Assembly (NCBI RefSeq): GCF_002802865.1
Contig: NZ_PGLQ01000005.1
Coordinates: 1 to 64,000 of the forward strand
Direction of reading: 5' to 3'
Source: Bifidobacterium scaligerum
GTDB taxonomy: Bacteria; Actinomycetota; Actinomycetes; Actinomycetales; Bifidobacteriaceae
Length of the DNA: 64,000 nt
The number at the start of each line of letters is the position of its first letter. Within the stretch, counting starts at the first letter, position 1. Position numbers and translations under genes: made by a program. Below the pieces are notes generated by a model. It saw only the letters and a program-made list of their open reading frames with translations. It was not told where the DNA came from and did not search any database. Below are positions 7,727 through 16,559 of the stretch, in pieces.

Positions 7727-8785
7727 ATGAATATGCGTAGTGCTGGTGAAATGGAATTATCTCGGAAACGAGTTGTATGGATTGATGCCGCAAAGGGCAT
7801 CGCGATGATTTTGGTTTTTTATGGGCATCTTGGTGAATACTGGTTTCCTGTATTGAAAACTTCTTTCGTTGTTGTTTATCTGTTCCATATGCCGTTGTTT
7901 TTCTTTTTAAGCGGTTTATTTTTTCATGCTCGGTATAATTTTAGGGAATTGTTAACTCGTAGAGCGTATCAATTACTAGTTCCCTACTATGTCTTTTCAT
8001 GTTTGATGTTAGGGAAGCCGATTGGTCATGTTCTGTTTCCGCAAATATATGCGGGCAAGAAATCTAGCGTTATCAATGGTTCCGCATGGCAGGAGATTTT
8101 GGCTATAATATTTAATACAACCAATGGATTATGGTTTTTCTGGTCGCTGTTCTGGGCTTCTATTTTTGTGTGGATAATTATCAGAATTTTACATGATAAT
8201 AAGAGACTCATTGTTGCCGTGTCTATATTGTTATTATTATGTGATGTGTTGGTTCAACACTATATAACTATTGCGCTTCCATTTACTATGAATCGTGTAC
8301 TCAGCTCTACCGCATATGTGGCATTAGGTTACGTATCACGTGAAATTGTTCTTGGACTGAGATGTACCGTGGCTCGTGTTGTGCTGCTTGCATCTGTCAT
8401 ATTATTTGCATGCGTATCTGTTGTATTTGTATCGATAGCAGGAGCCAATTGGTTGTTTGTGCAATTGGTCGGCGTAGTCGCGGCCGTATGCGGTATTACA
8501 ATGATTATTGCCTTTGCTCGTATTCTGCCCCCCCCTGGATGGCTACAAGCAATTGGCGTATCAACCTTGGTATACTATGCGTTCAATGATCTTATGCTGA
8601 AAATTTTTAAATTGATTGCGTTTAAGATATTCCCCTCGCCTATGACACAACCTTGGTTGATTCAAATAACTATTGCCTTTGCAGTTCTTATTCTCTCTGT
8701 TGCTTCTGTGTATTATTTGATGCCGGTTGTGCGTAAATATCTATGGTGGGGGATTGGCATGAAAAAGAAAGTTGTTACCGATTAA
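7727..8785 (+). CDS. membrane acyltransferase, acyltransferase-3 family
   Basis: This integral membrane protein of about 350 aa has roughly ten hydrophobic segments. The N-terminus reads RVVWIDAAKGIAMILVFYGHLGEYWF, the signature of acyltransferase-3 (OafA/NodX-like) proteins including the catalytic His of the GH pair, followed by VVVYLFHMPLFFFLSGLFFH. These enzymes usually O-acetylate sugars on EPS, LPS or wall polymers, so this one probably decorates the repeat unit. The start is uncertain: ATG 7727 and ATG 7733 lie in or next to a TATAAT box (7723-7728), so ATG 7751 (MELSRKRVVW) may be the real one. It is the last plus-strand gene before a convergent minus-strand cassette. It is strongly AT-rich. 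Confidence 0.82.
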   Translation: MNMRSAGEMELSRKRVVWIDAAKGIAMILVFYGHLGEYWFPVLKTSFVVVYLFHMPLFFFLSGLFFHARYNFRELLTRRAYQLLVPYYVFSCLMLGKPIGHVLFPQIYAGKKSSVINGSAWQEILAIIFNTTNGLWFFWSLFWASIFVWIIIRILHDNKRLIVAVSILLLLCDVLVQHYITIALPFTMNRVLSSTAYVALGYVSREIVLGLRCTVARVVLLASVILFACVSVVFVSIAGANWLFVQLVGVVAAVCGITMIIAFARILPPPGWLQAIGVSTLVYYAFNDLMLKIFKLIAFKIFPSPMTQPWLIQITIAFAVLILSVASVYYLMPVVRKYLWWGIGMKKKVVTD

Positions 8786-8817
8786 GTAATCAATAGTTAT
8801 TGCTATGCGGCTCCACC

Positions 8818-8861
8818 GCCTTATGTTCTCTATTGCCTGTTAGTAATAGAGAACATAAGGC
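8818..8861. terminator. bidirectional terminator between convergent operons
   Basis: Perfect 17-base arms (8818-8834 and 8845-8861) flank a 10-base loop. The hairpin lies between the end of the acyltransferase gene and the end of the minus-strand peptidase gene, so it can stop transcription from both sides. Confidence 0.75.
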
Positions 8862-8891
8862 ATTTGATAATTGGGTGCGATATAGTATTCG

Positions 8892-9413
8892 TTACAACAA
8901 ACTTGAAAGATAGAGACGGAGCTTCTTATATATAAATCTTAGAGGATAGCTCCAAACCCAAACGCGGGTATACAAACGATATCCGATACCGTTAATATTG
9001 ATTTTTTTATTTTTGCGATAGCAGCCTACAAGTATCCCAATAATTTGAGCCGGATATACATATTCATTCGTATAGGTGTTGTCACCTCGAATTAGATATA
9101 GTATTCCTTGTTCCGTATGTCGTATGCCTACCACTCGATGCAATACATATGAATCACCACGTCGGTACAAAGCAACATCATATTTGTGCAATAAATTATC
9201 TGGATGCACAGCGGCTAGCTGACCGACAATAATGGTGTCACGCCGATTGTAGAGCATCGGCCACATACTTACACCGGCCGTAGTGGACACCAATATTTTC
9301 TCGTTATTGAGCACCTGTTCAACATTCTCGACGCTGGAAGAAAATGAACTATCCATATATATGAGAGTATTCCAGTTTAATGATTCGCGCTGAATTAATT
9401 GTCGATTTAGCAT
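8892..9413 (-). CDS. S24/S26-type (SipW-like) serine peptidase of the PqqD/HprK cassette
   Basis: This 173-aa protein has a signal-peptidase core. STTAGVSMWPML carries the nucleophile Ser49. YDVALYRRGDSYVLHRVVG carries His92, in place of the Lys used by bacterial type I signal peptidases. LIRGDNTYTNE supplies D111. A Ser/His arrangement is characteristic of the SipW/ER-type branch. The N-terminal ~40 residues have no clear transmembrane segment, unlike housekeeping signal peptidases; the only hydrophobic patches are at the C-terminus. Met20 is an alternative start. It is the last gene of a four-gene operon, 13 bases after the PqqD-like gene. I infer that it cleaves the leader of a small peptide; general secretion is the alternative. 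Confidence 0.72.
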   Translation of the reverse strand: MLNRQLIQRESLNWNTLIYMDSSFSSSVENVEQVLNNEKILVSTTAGVSMWPMLYNRRDTIIVGQLAAVHPDNLLHKYDVALYRRGDSYVLHRVVGIRHTEQGILYLIRGDNTYTNEYVYPAQIIGILVGCYRKNKKININGIGYRLYTRVWVWSYPLRFIYKKLRLYLSSLL

Positions 9414-9426
9414 TCATGGTATTTCT

Positions 9427-9693
9427 TTATTGTTCTAAGAACCCATGCTCATTCATGTGATGTATAAATTGCGCAACATCCTTGCTGGCCGTCTCCTGTG
9501 ACACAGTAAACTGTTCTGTTAGAGTATTAATGAGTTCGTTCTCGGTGCTGCCTTGTTCCAGCGCTTTCCAAATAAACGCACCCGTAGGGTTGAGTTTTAT
9601 CATACCGTGAAAATGTGTGCTTGATTCTCCAGTAGCAATCACAATACTTTGCCCAGCAACTTCACGCAGCACAAACCCTGGTTTAATCTTCAT
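9427..9693 (-). CDS. PqqD-like peptide-binding protein
   Basis: This 88-aa protein matches the PqqD fold: three beta-strands (FVLREVAGQSIVIATGE, FHGMIKLNPTGAFIW) followed by helices (KALEQGSTENELINTLTEQF, ASKDVAQFIHHMNEHGFLEQ). The NPTGAFIWKAL turn and the closing FI-x-x-L/M-x-x-x-GFLE are hallmark positions. PqqD-like domains (RiPP recognition elements) bind leader peptides and present them to modifying enzymes. A good ribosome-binding site (AAGAAGG) precedes the start. It lies between the ABC transporter and the peptidase gene in the minus-strand operon. Its presence is the main reason to regard the cassette as a peptide-modification system. The partner peptide is not proven; the 41-aa product at 4289-4414 is the candidate here. 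Confidence 0.78.
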   Translation of the reverse strand: MKIKPGFVLREVAGQSIVIATGESSTHFHGMIKLNPTGAFIWKALEQGSTENELINTLTEQFTVSQETASKDVAQFIHHMNEHGFLEQ

Positions 9694-9725
9694 TGCTTAC
9701 CTTCTTTTCATATAACTTAATATGA

Positions 9726-11492
9726 TTACATGTTTTCTTGGTCGGAATAATCAAGATGAACGATCTGATTGCAGAATCCTAAAACTTCCTTGCGGTGTGA
9801 CACAATGAGCACAGTTCTATTATGTAATGCTTTAATACGACTCAGCATATTATATTCCGATTTCGCATCCAGTGCCGAGGTGGATTCGTCTAACAACAAT
9901 ATGGGAGCCTGGCTGTATAGTGCTCTGGCGACCGCCAGCCGTTGCATTTGTCCTTCAGAGAGACCGGCCCCGTGTTCGCCGAGGATCGTATCGTATTGCT
10001 GAGGAAGTTGCTCGATAAAATGTGCTGCATCAGCAACTGTACAAGCCCAACGTATACGTTCTTCATCGAATAGACTCGAATCATCATGTGGGTCAGAAAG
10101 AGCCACCGCTTCACGTATAGTACCGGACATCAGACCGTTGCCCTGTGGCACATATGCATAGAAACCATCCGGAATTGCATTGGGCTCAAGATCGTACTTG
10201 TTTTTTCCATCGGTTGCTTCTAATACAATTTTGCCGGATTGTGGCACATAGGAGCCGAGGATTAGCTTCAATAATGTGCTTTTCCCAATGCCGCTGCGAC
10301 CAGTAATTGCAATGAAATCGCCTTTATGTATGGTGTAGGAAAAATTGTGCAGTACATTGTTACGGCCATAGCTGAAGTTGACGTCACGGAAGGATAGCCC
10401 CATCATTTGCTGATATAGGAGGCTTGCCGGCAAAGACGTATCATTAATATCGAAACATGCGTTATTTTCGTTTCTTGCACTGGAATGACGTTGGGGAAGC
10501 AGATCGATGAGTCGTTCAGTGCTTGCGAGTAGTGCGGCATGTTGCGGGAAAATGCTGCCAAGAGAGACAAATGGTGTCTGAATTTGTCCGATGAGTTGGA
10601 TTACGGCTAAAAGCGTGCCGTATGTAATTGTCCCGGCCAATAGGCCATGACCACACCATATGAATCCTAAAGCATATCCTCCTTGCACAGCAAAGGTCAA
10701 TCCTGTGGACGCAATATCATTACCGACGATACGCCTCATACGAGCTTGCTGATGACTTTTCATGGTCATTTCGGCATGCCTTAATATTTTTGCCTGCACT
10801 CCAAAAGCTCGGATGACCAAGAGATTTTCAAGACATTCCTGAATGAACGAGCGAACGGCTCCTTCAGCCTCTTGCACACGTTGATGTAGATGTTTCAGCC
10901 AATTGCGTAGCAGCATCGACATCATTCCCATGACGAGTCCAGCGCATATGAACATGCCGGTCAGCTCGGGTGAGAGTACGAACATCACCGCAATAACGCC
11001 GACAAGACGGATGGTCATTGACACGGTTATAGGAGCCAAGGTGGTGATGTTTTCCGAAACGACGGTGATATCCGAGGTCAATCGATTGATAAGTTCGCCG
11101 GAATGATATCTGGTTGCAAATGCGGCATCCGAGCGAAGAATGCCCTCAAATACTGTGGATCGGAGGCGGTTATCGATCGAGGACTTCGACCGTTCCCCAA
11201 TGTAGATATACACTGCTCGAAGAATGATCTGTAACATCAACGCCATGATGAAGATGACACATAAAGTGAAAAAACGCGAGGAATTGTGTCCTGCGGCCGA
11301 ATCAATGGCATCTCGCATCAATAAGGCATAGCCGACTCCTATTGCAGCGATACCGGCTTGTAGGACGCACATCAATACTACGAATAGCGAAGTCTGTTTG
11401 CATACGCGTAGTAGCCACAGATAAATTGTCCATTGAGACAAATGTATGGTTTTACTGGATTCCATATGTGTACCGTTATTTGTGACGATCAA
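9726..11492 (-). CDS. ABC exporter, fused transmembrane and ATPase domains
   Basis: This 588-aa half-transporter should act as a dimer in the membrane. Six hydrophobic segments lie within residues ~25-325. The ATPase domain follows, with Walker A GRSGIGKST near 393, a signature LSEGQMQRLAVARAL near 510, Walker B ILLLDESTSALD and a switch IVSHR. There is no N-terminal C39 peptidase domain, so leader removal must be done by another protein; the peptidase at 8892-9413 is the likely one. Its start ATGA overlaps the stop of the HprK-like gene, so the two are translationally coupled. The role is probably export of a peptide product, although export of a glycan precursor cannot be excluded. Confidence 0.85.
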   Translation of the reverse strand: MIVTNNGTHMESSKTIHLSQWTIYLWLLRVCKQTSLFVVLMCVLQAGIAAIGVGYALLMRDAIDSAAGHNSSRFFTLCVIFIMALMLQIILRAVYIYIGERSKSSIDNRLRSTVFEGILRSDAAFATRYHSGELINRLTSDITVVSENITTLAPITVSMTIRLVGVIAVMFVLSPELTGMFICAGLVMGMMSMLLRNWLKHLHQRVQEAEGAVRSFIQECLENLLVIRAFGVQAKILRHAEMTMKSHQQARMRRIVGNDIASTGLTFAVQGGYALGFIWCGHGLLAGTITYGTLLAVIQLIGQIQTPFVSLGSIFPQHAALLASTERLIDLLPQRHSSARNENNACFDINDTSLPASLLYQQMMGLSFRDVNFSYGRNNVLHNFSYTIHKGDFIAITGRSGIGKSTLLKLILGSYVPQSGKIVLEATDGKNKYDLEPNAIPDGFYAYVPQGNGLMSGTIREAVALSDPHDDSSLFDEERIRWACTVADAAHFIEQLPQQYDTILGEHGAGLSEGQMQRLAVARALYSQAPILLLDESTSALDAKSEYNMLSRIKALHNRTVLIVSHRKEVLGFCNQIVHLDYSDQENM

Positions 11493-12328
11493 TGAAAATT
11501 GATCGAACTGATGAACTGGTGAGCCCCGTGTACCATAGCTGATGAACTTGCTCGAACTGCGGCTTTGCTGATGGTGCAGCGCAAGCGGTAGATAGGAATG
11601 TCACGGAGTAGCGAATCCAGTAGATCCAATGTTGCAATGGCGGATTTTGGATCGGTCGGCATATATGTTTGCCGCAAGATGAGCGGCAAAGCTTCGTCTG
11701 GCTTGATTCTGGTGCATGAATTAGCGATTCCATGCTCATCAGTAAATCTTGTGCTATCGATGGAATGCTTCATGTCATCGTGATACGTGTCCTTTTCGCA
11801 AGCACGCGTCACGATGCATATTCCAGCTACAGGTGCCTGCATATTGGTTTCCCAACGCTCTTTGCCCGCCCAAGGAGTGCCATAGGCGACTATCCGAGGA
11901 GAATCGATTTTGAGAATCGGTTTATCGCCGTTGATAACACTCACCTCATCGCCGAACAGCCGTTTCCATAGACGAATATGAGTTGTTTTTCCGGTACCGC
12001 TCGGTGCGGTGAAGATATAGGCATGGTTGGCGTAGGAAATCGTTGCTCCATGAAAAACCAGACGCCGAAAAGTCGGAATCGTTTCGGCAATTTTACGTAA
12101 TATGGCCAAAGTCTCAAGATATGAATCATCCCAGTTGCCTGTTTCGCTTAGACTCCGTTCACGTTCAATGTCGGCCTGAGTTATGTAAACCGACAAATCC
12201 GAAATAGCGGAATCCCTATCGAATCCATTGGAGGGAAGCAGGTAGGCTTTTCCTTGTTGCGCAAGACGGTCATGAATAGAATGCACAGCTATTGTGAGAT
12301 CAGCCATGCGCAATAGATAATCAGCCAT
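11489..12328 (-). CDS. HprK-like ATP-binding kinase of the peptide cassette
   Basis: This 279-aa protein is related to HPr kinase/phosphorylase and PEP-carboxykinase-like P-loop proteins. VFHGATISYANHAYIFTAPSGTGKTT gives the P-loop (109-117) preceded by a His at 93. VINGDKPIL and AYGTPWAGKE follow, as in HprK-related kinases of peptide clusters. It lacks the HprK N-terminal domain and is unlikely to act on HPr. Kinases of this type phosphorylate a precursor peptide in the paeninodin lasso system, which is a family precedent, not proof. I choose ATG at 12328 because a TATAAT box ends 7 bases upstream, as in other leaderless genes here; an upstream ATG at 12337 overlaps that box. It is the first gene of the four-gene operon. 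Confidence 0.72.
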   Translation of the reverse strand: MADYLLRMADLTIAVHSIHDRLAQQGKAYLLPSNGFDRDSAISDLSVYITQADIERERSLSETGNWDDSYLETLAILRKIAETIPTFRRLVFHGATISYANHAYIFTAPSGTGKTTHIRLWKRLFGDEVSVINGDKPILKIDSPRIVAYGTPWAGKERWETNMQAPVAGICIVTRACEKDTYHDDMKHSIDSTRFTDEHGIANSCTRIKPDEALPLILRQTYMPTDPKSAIATLDLLDSLLRDIPIYRLRCTISKAAVRASSSAMVHGAHQFISSINFH

Positions 12329-12335
12329 AGGTGCC

Positions 12336-12341
12336 ATTATA
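12336..12341 (-). promoter_or_regulatory. -10 box of the cassette operon
   Basis: TATAAT on the minus strand, ending 7 bases before the chosen start of the HprK-like gene, predicts a leaderless transcript for the whole four-gene operon. No convincing -35 is seen. Confidence 0.5.
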
Positions 12342-12466
12342 ACGGTCTCGTCGATGCGAGAAGCAGTAGTCTACCTTCTTGGCGAAGCATTTTCCTATCT
12401 TTGGCGCGGCCTAGAGATAGAGTAAGCTATTGCTTTGTTGATGAACCTAGGATAAAGGCCGGTTGG

Positions 12467-13837
12467 ATGAATACCCTGTTCCTACTCATAATACTCATTG
12501 CGTGCCTTGGGGTTTCGTTTGTACTAACAGGACGACGACTGATTTCGCCTGTCGTTTTCTTCTTCGTTCCGTTCATTTTTCAGATTCTTGACGGTTTCCT
12601 GTTCTACAGAATTTGGGAATTTAATCTGCATATGGAAACGGTTGCAATAGTTTCCGGCTGTTTCTTTGTCTTTGCATTTGGCTGTGTCTTAGTACATCAC
12701 ACTCTCGGTTCAAACAATAAAATCCGCTATGTATCCGATCGTCCAGTGGCATTGTCTTCGGCAAATGCATATAATCGTCCTATACACATTCCCACACGGT
12801 TTTACTGGTTAATTATTATTGTCCAGATTATCCTATTTCTTATTGTATTTCGTGCAGAGAAACAGGTAGTAAGTCAATATCTTCCTGTATCAGGTATTGC
12901 TGATGTAATAACTGGGTATAATAATCTCAATAAATTCACTGATGCGGATGCAATTCTTCCTACAATTCCGGCACAGCTTTCCGCTGTTTTGCAAGGTTTG
13001 ACTTTCTTTGTCGCATTATTAGGCGCTAAGGAGTTGGCCAATAGAGGTCGTTCCTCGTCTCCGGTTTGTATGTTAGCACTTTTAGTTGCTATTGTCGTTG
13101 CTTTTGCTACCGGTAATAGAACTTGGCCTTTGTCTGTTCTATTTACATTCGGCATTATTTATCTTCTGCTTCTGGAAAAACAAGGGAAAATCACTTCAAT
13201 CGCTAAGATTAAAGTCAAGTACATTGTTTTTGGAATTATTGCATTTGTGGCGCTACTCGGTGCCTTTTATATGTTGACTTTTGCAATGGGCCGAGACAAT
13301 ACGATGACCCCTATATACTACTTGTCCGTTTATCTTGGAGCGCCGCTTAAGAATCTTGATTCGGCGATTGCGGAGTCTATAACTCCTAGTCCTGTACCGG
13401 GCGAGTACACATTTAATTTCCTCTTTCAAACTCTTATTGCCAAGTTTGGCGTAGAGGCGGATCAGATTGTCTCTCTTCCTTACCGTGATATTGGTATTTA
13501 TCCACTTGGTAACGTATATACCGTATTCTTCGCTCCTCTTAAGGATTTTGGCATAGCTGGTTGTTTATTATTAATATTTGTGCTCGCTATCGTTATGCAA
13601 GCAATATATGAGATTTCCTTAAGGGCGGATGATTCAAGGTTGTCTATTGCCCAAGTGCTCTATGGTTATTTCTCATTTCTGCTTGCTATGACTTTCTTTG
13701 CTCATTTTATCTTCCAAAATGTTGTTCATCTTGGCTTTGCAAAACAGCTTGTGACCATTATTGCTTTTACAATATTCACTAATTATATTGTACGGAAAAG
13801 GGTTGTTTCTGAGGTAATCCCTATCCGTGTAAACTAA
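12467..13837 (+). CDS. Wzy-like EPS polymerase (oligosaccharide repeat-unit polymerase)
   Basis: This membrane protein of about 456 aa has 10-12 hydrophobic segments and a larger central loop around the PSPVPGEYTFNFLFQ region, as is common in O-antigen/EPS polymerases. The end of the protein (GIAGCLLLIFVLAIVMQAIYE) is of the type seen in O-antigen polymerase family members. Together with the Wzx-like flippase 34 bases downstream, it defines a Wzx/Wzy-dependent pathway: repeat units built on a lipid are flipped and polymerised outside the membrane. ATG 12467 (MNTLFLLIIL) begins directly at the first membrane helix and has ATAAAGG upstream. The in-frame TTG 12401 would add an unlikely polar extension. 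Confidence 0.75.
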   Translation: MNTLFLLIILIACLGVSFVLTGRRLISPVVFFFVPFIFQILDGFLFYRIWEFNLHMETVAIVSGCFFVFAFGCVLVHHTLGSNNKIRYVSDRPVALSSANAYNRPIHIPTRFYWLIIIVQIILFLIVFRAEKQVVSQYLPVSGIADVITGYNNLNKFTDADAILPTIPAQLSAVLQGLTFFVALLGAKELANRGRSSSPVCMLALLVAIVVAFATGNRTWPLSVLFTFGIIYLLLLEKQGKITSIAKIKVKYIVFGIIAFVALLGAFYMLTFAMGRDNTMTPIYYLSVYLGAPLKNLDSAIAESITPSPVPGEYTFNFLFQTLIAKFGVEADQIVSLPYRDIGIYPLGNVYTVFFAPLKDFGIAGCLLLIFVLAIVMQAIYEISLRADDSRLSIAQVLYGYFSFLLAMTFFAHFIFQNVVHLGFAKQLVTIIAFTIFTNYIVRKRVVSEVIPIRVN

Positions 13838-13871
13838 TCTAATTTATAGATATCGGGGCACAGGAATTTAG

Positions 13872-15320
13872 ATGAGTAAGTCCATCAAGATCAATGTTGT
13901 GATGAATCTGATTCTTTCGGCTTCATCAATGATATTCCCGCTTATTACTGTTCCATATGTATCGCGTGTGCTTTCGGTCGAAGCGAATGGTGCGGTATCT
14001 TTCGCTCAATCCGTAACCGGTTTTGCAGCGATTTTCTGTACACTGGGTATACAGACATACGGAATCCGAGCCTGTGCACAAGTTCGCGATGACCGAGAAG
14101 CTCTCTCGCGGGTTGTTCGTGAATTGTTATTGATTATCGCTATATGCACCACTATAACCATGGTCATTTTTGCAATTTTAGTTTTCACTGTCCCTCGATT
14201 TGCCGAAGACAAATTGCTTATGGCTGTTTTTAGCGTCGGTATAGTTCTTACTGCATTTGGTGCCGAATGGTTCTATCAGGCTACTGAGCAGTATGTGTAT
14301 ATTACTGTTCGAAGCCTGTGTTTCAAGGTAATTGCAATTATCGGTCTATTCGTACTCGTGCGTCAGGAGCAGGATTATGTTTTTTACGGTGCATTCATTG
14401 TATTCGCAGCTAGTGCTTCGAATATATTTAATATGTTTAGGCTGATTAAATCTATTGATTGGTCAGTAAAGCTTTCAATACATCCTCTTCATCATATGAA
14501 GCCTATCATGGTGTTTTTTGGCAATAATCTAGCTACCAGCCTTTATCTGACCCTTGATACTATTCTTTTGGGTTTCTTTACTGTTGGTTCATATCAGTTG
14601 GGCCTGTATCAATTGGTAATGCGCTTGAAAAATGTGATTTTGGCAGGAATGGGCTCAATCAGTAATGCCGTCCTTCCCCGGCTTTCGTATGAGGTGCGTA
14701 AGCATACGGATGTTTTCTTCTCTTTACTTAAGAAGACATCCTCTTTTTCTATTCTTTTTAGTGGAACGATAGCCATTTATTTATTTTTCATGGCGCAAGA
14801 TATTGTACTATTGCTGGCCGGATCGAATTTCATCGAATCTGTGCCTTCTATGCAAATCATGTCTTTTGTTATCATTGTGGTGGCAATTAGCGGTGTGACG
14901 GGTTTTCAGATTCTTACTCCGCTCGGTAAAGAAAAGTATATGACTATTTCCACTATTATCGGTGCGATCATCGATATTGTTCTGAATGTACTGCTTGATC
15001 CATCAATGGGCGCTTTTGGCGCATCGCTTGCGCTACTTGCGGCTGAGACCACTATTACTGCCGTACAGCTAGTGTTCTGCCGCAAGTACATTCGAGAAAG
15101 TTTGGATGTCAGAAATGTGCTGGTTATCGTCCTCTCATTGTTTATTACGGCATGTGTCCTAGGCATGTCCAAACAATGGATTCTTCATTTCAATCCATTT
15201 GTCAATCTTTTGATTGGTGCCTGTTTCTTAGGCATTGCAGAGATGGTGATGCTCATGGTGCTGAAGGAGAATCTTGTGTCCCAGACGTTAAGTGGCGTGC
15301 TTAAAGCCATAGGGAAATAA
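13872..15320 (+). CDS. Wzx-like flippase (polysaccharide exporter, MOP superfamily)
   Basis: This 482-aa integral membrane protein has about twelve to fourteen hydrophobic segments. The N-terminus INVVMNLILSASSMIFPLITVPYVSRVL-SVEANGAVSFAQS is characteristic of the Polysacc_synt/RfbX family, where an Arg follows PYVS. Later segments such as FFGNNLATSLYLTLDTILLGFF and LGKEKYMTISTIIGAIIDIVLNVLL fit too. It should translocate the undecaprenyl-linked repeat unit. An AGGAA ribosome-binding site precedes ATG 13872. It is the last AT-rich EPS gene; the GC content rises sharply about 100 bases after its stop. Confidence 0.87.
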   Translation: MSKSIKINVVMNLILSASSMIFPLITVPYVSRVLSVEANGAVSFAQSVTGFAAIFCTLGIQTYGIRACAQVRDDREALSRVVRELLLIIAICTTITMVIFAILVFTVPRFAEDKLLMAVFSVGIVLTAFGAEWFYQATEQYVYITVRSLCFKVIAIIGLFVLVRQEQDYVFYGAFIVFAASASNIFNMFRLIKSIDWSVKLSIHPLHHMKPIMVFFGNNLATSLYLTLDTILLGFFTVGSYQLGLYQLVMRLKNVILAGMGSISNAVLPRLSYEVRKHTDVFFSLLKKTSSFSILFSGTIAIYLFFMAQDIVLLLAGSNFIESVPSMQIMSFVIIVVAISGVTGFQILTPLGKEKYMTISTIIGAIIDIVLNVLLDPSMGAFGASLALLAAETTITAVQLVFCRKYIRESLDVRNVLVIVLSLFITACVLGMSKQWILHFNPFVNLLIGACFLGIAEMVMLMVLKENLVSQTLSGVLKAIGK

Positions 15321-15426
15321 CAGAAATATAATAGCTCGTAAGCATGACTATGCGAATAGTACGGTTAGGTGCTTGTACTTTTGGTAATGCACAGAATCGG
15401 AATTCAGGATACATGCATGGATATAA

Positions 15427-16455
<1,029 letters not shown>

Positions 16456-16479
16456 ACATAAATCCTTACCCCCCGCACT

Positions 16480-16505
16480 CCACCCCGCTAAAACTCGTGG
16501 GGTGG
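16480..16505 (+). terminator. weak hairpin after rmlB
   Basis: Seven-base arms (16480-16486 and 16499-16505) flank a 12-base loop, followed by TATTAAT. It is a possible terminator, weaker than the others in the window. Confidence 0.35.
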
Positions 16506-16559
16506 TATTAATCTGATTGACTATATGTGAGATTTTTTCCGAAGAGTTAGGGAAGACCA

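Noticed and set aside
9726..11492. Peptidase-containing bacteriocin exporter
   Set aside because: The N-terminus has no C39 Cys protease motif; the protein begins almost directly with the transmembrane domain.
8892..12337. Lasso-peptide gene cluster
   Set aside because: PqqD-like protein, HprK-like kinase and ABC exporter occur in some lasso systems, but the asparagine-synthetase-like cyclase and transglutaminase-like leader protease are both missing.
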